This document shows, piece by piece, positions 6,960-7,634 of a stretch of DNA of 7,634 bases. The translations under genes were made by a program, and so were the position numbers. Source of the DNA: Bacillota bacterium (lineage in GTDB: Bacteria > Bacillota_B > Desulfitobacteriia > Desulfitobacteriales > Desulfitobacteriaceae). The notes below the pieces were generated by a model. That model saw nothing but the letters and a program-made list of their open reading frames with translations. It ran no database searches and had not been told where the DNA came from. Location: assembly GCA_021779415.1 (NCBI GenBank), contig JAJYAS010000146.1, positions 1-7,634 of the forward strand. The letters are read 5' to 3'. Numbering within the stretch: position 1 is the first letter of the stretch; each line of letters starts with the position of its first letter.

Positions 6960-6977
6960 GGAGGTTCAAGCGTGTAA
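6960..6977 (+). promoter_or_regulatory. Strong ribosome binding site followed by an immediate start-stop (GTG TAA)
   Basis: GGAGG (6960-6964) lies 7 bases before GTG (6972-6974), and the very next codon is TAA (6975-6977). The frame is that of nuoF, whose ATG is 36 bases after the GTG, and a second in-frame TAA follows before that ATG. The site therefore cannot start nuoF. It may be a decoy or coupling site, or a chance arrangement. Confidence 0.35.
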
Positions 6978-7007
6978 TCCATTTGGTAAAGGAAGGGAAA
7001 GCCAAAA

Positions 7008-7634
7008 ATGATACTCAAAAACGCCGATGCACTTAATAAATTAAAAGCTCAAAACCGCGTTCTTCTGGAAACACGTCGCGCAGCTAACCCTGTCACAACT
7101 AAAGATGCTCAAGGTCTTAAAAGACACATAATGATCTGTGGGGGAACCGGTTGCCATGCCTCAAACAGTCCTCAAATTGCTGAGCTCTTTGAAAAAGAGC
7201 TTAAGCAACGGGGATTGTCCGATCAGATTCAAGTTCTCCAAACAGGATGCTTTGGTTTCTGTGAAAAGGGTCCGATTGTTGAGATTCACCCCGACAAGAT
7301 TCTCTATCTCGAAGTTTCCACCAACGATGTGTCCGAAATTATTGAAGAACACTTCATTCAAGGGAAACTGGTCGAACGTCTTCTCTTTACGGATCCAAAT
7401 ACAGAAAAACGGATTGCTTCCGACCTACCCTTTTACCACAGCCAGTTGCGCATTGCCCTACGAAACTGTAGCTACATAGCACCTGAAGATATCCGCGAAT
7501 ATATTGCTGCTGATGGATATCAAGCTTTATCTAAGGTACTTTTTGAAATGAACCCCGATTTGGTTATTGACGTATTAAAGAAAAGTGGTCTGCGGGGGCG
7601 AGGTGGCGGAGGATTTCCCACAGGACTAAAGTGG
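7008..7634 (+). CDS. nuoF: NuoF-like flavoprotein subunit with N-terminal [2Fe-2S] domain (HydB/HndC type), partial
   Basis: The frame stays open to the right edge, giving the first 209 codons of a protein usually near 600 residues. Residues 1-40 are a charged helical lead. A thioredoxin-like [2Fe-2S] domain follows with C44 and C49 in CGGTGC (CX4C) and C81 and C85 in CFGFC (CX3C). The NuoF flavoprotein domain then begins at about 142 ([13 protein letters not shown]) and reaches the glycine-rich [17 protein letters not shown] (193-209), part of the FMN/NAD(P)H-binding region. The protein should oxidise or reduce NAD(P)H through FMN and relay electrons to its clusters and the NuoE-like partner. 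The fused N-terminal domain is absent from typical complex I NuoF and points to HydB/HndC-type hydrogenase or formate dehydrogenase modules. The start is the ATG with GGAAGGG 10 bases upstream; in-frame stops just before it exclude a longer form. The [4Fe-4S] motif and C-terminus are not in the window. Confidence 0.93.
   Translation, partial: MILKNADALNKLKAQNRVLLETRRAANPVTTKDAQGLKRHIMICGGTGCHASNSPQIAELFEKELKQRGLSDQIQVLQTGCFGFCEKGPIVEIHPDKILYLEVSTNDVSEIIEEHFIQGKLVERLLFTDPNTEKRIASDLPFYHSQLRIALRNCSYIAPEDIREYIAADGYQALSKVLFEMNPDLVIDVLKKSGLRGRGGGGFPTGLKW

Noticed and set aside
7138..7479. Plus-strand 113-codon frame inside the nuoF region
   Set aside because: The true frame here is the NuoF-like protein from 7008, which shows the CX4C/CX3C cysteines and the [10 protein letters not shown] motif; the other frame is a shadow.

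Overview
The window is about 7.6 kb of ordinary, densely coded bacterial chromosome. It has strong AGGAGG-type ribosome binding sites, σA-like promoters, moderate GC content and a NuoE/NuoF-type redox pair. This suggests an anaerobic low- to mid-GC Firmicute, and the protein style recalls the Desulfitobacterium/Desulfosporosinus group of Peptococcaceae. That placement is an inference from how the proteins look, not from a marker gene. I see no insertion sequence, tRNA, rRNA, CRISPR array or phage gene.

Left block (66-4428, minus strand). Read in the direction of transcription it runs: a good promoter with a palindrome in its spacer, a MarR-family regulator, a 12-segment MFS drug/H+ antiporter-type transporter, then two tandem paralogous DUF445 membrane proteins that overlap by 4 bases (ATGA). 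MarR plus MFS is a classic self-regulated efflux pair. The DUF445 genes follow after 69 bases with no visible terminator or convincing promoter, so they may be read through from the same transcript.

Middle block (4443-6271, minus strand). A MerR-family regulator that closely resembles LiuR-type regulators of branched-chain or fatty acyl-CoA breakdown is followed after 27 bases by an acyl-CoA dehydrogenase, and a clear intrinsic terminator closes the unit. The dehydrogenase lacks the usual catalytic glutamate near its C-terminus but has a glutamate at the alternative position used by isovaleryl-CoA and long-chain acyl-CoA dehydrogenases. A TTnACGT dyad upstream of the MerR gene overlaps a TTGACG hexamer and is a likely operator. 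No electron-transfer flavoprotein gene is present to serve the dehydrogenase.

Right block (6450-7634, plus strand, divergent). A complete NuoE-like thioredoxin-fold [2Fe-2S] subunit is followed by the first 209 codons of a NuoF-like subunit that carries its own N-terminal thioredoxin-like [2Fe-2S] domain. This is the HydC/HydB or HndA/HndC arrangement of the NAD(P)H-handling module of soluble, often electron-bifurcating, [FeFe]-hydrogenases or formate dehydrogenases. The catalytic subunit would lie beyond the right edge.

I did not find a convincing undescribed system. The points most worth checking are the catalytic-residue swap in the dehydrogenase, the LiuR-like regulator with its candidate operator outside proteobacteria, the palindrome inside the marR promoter, the DUF445 tandem pair, and the hairpin plus start-stop codon pair between nuoE and nuoF.
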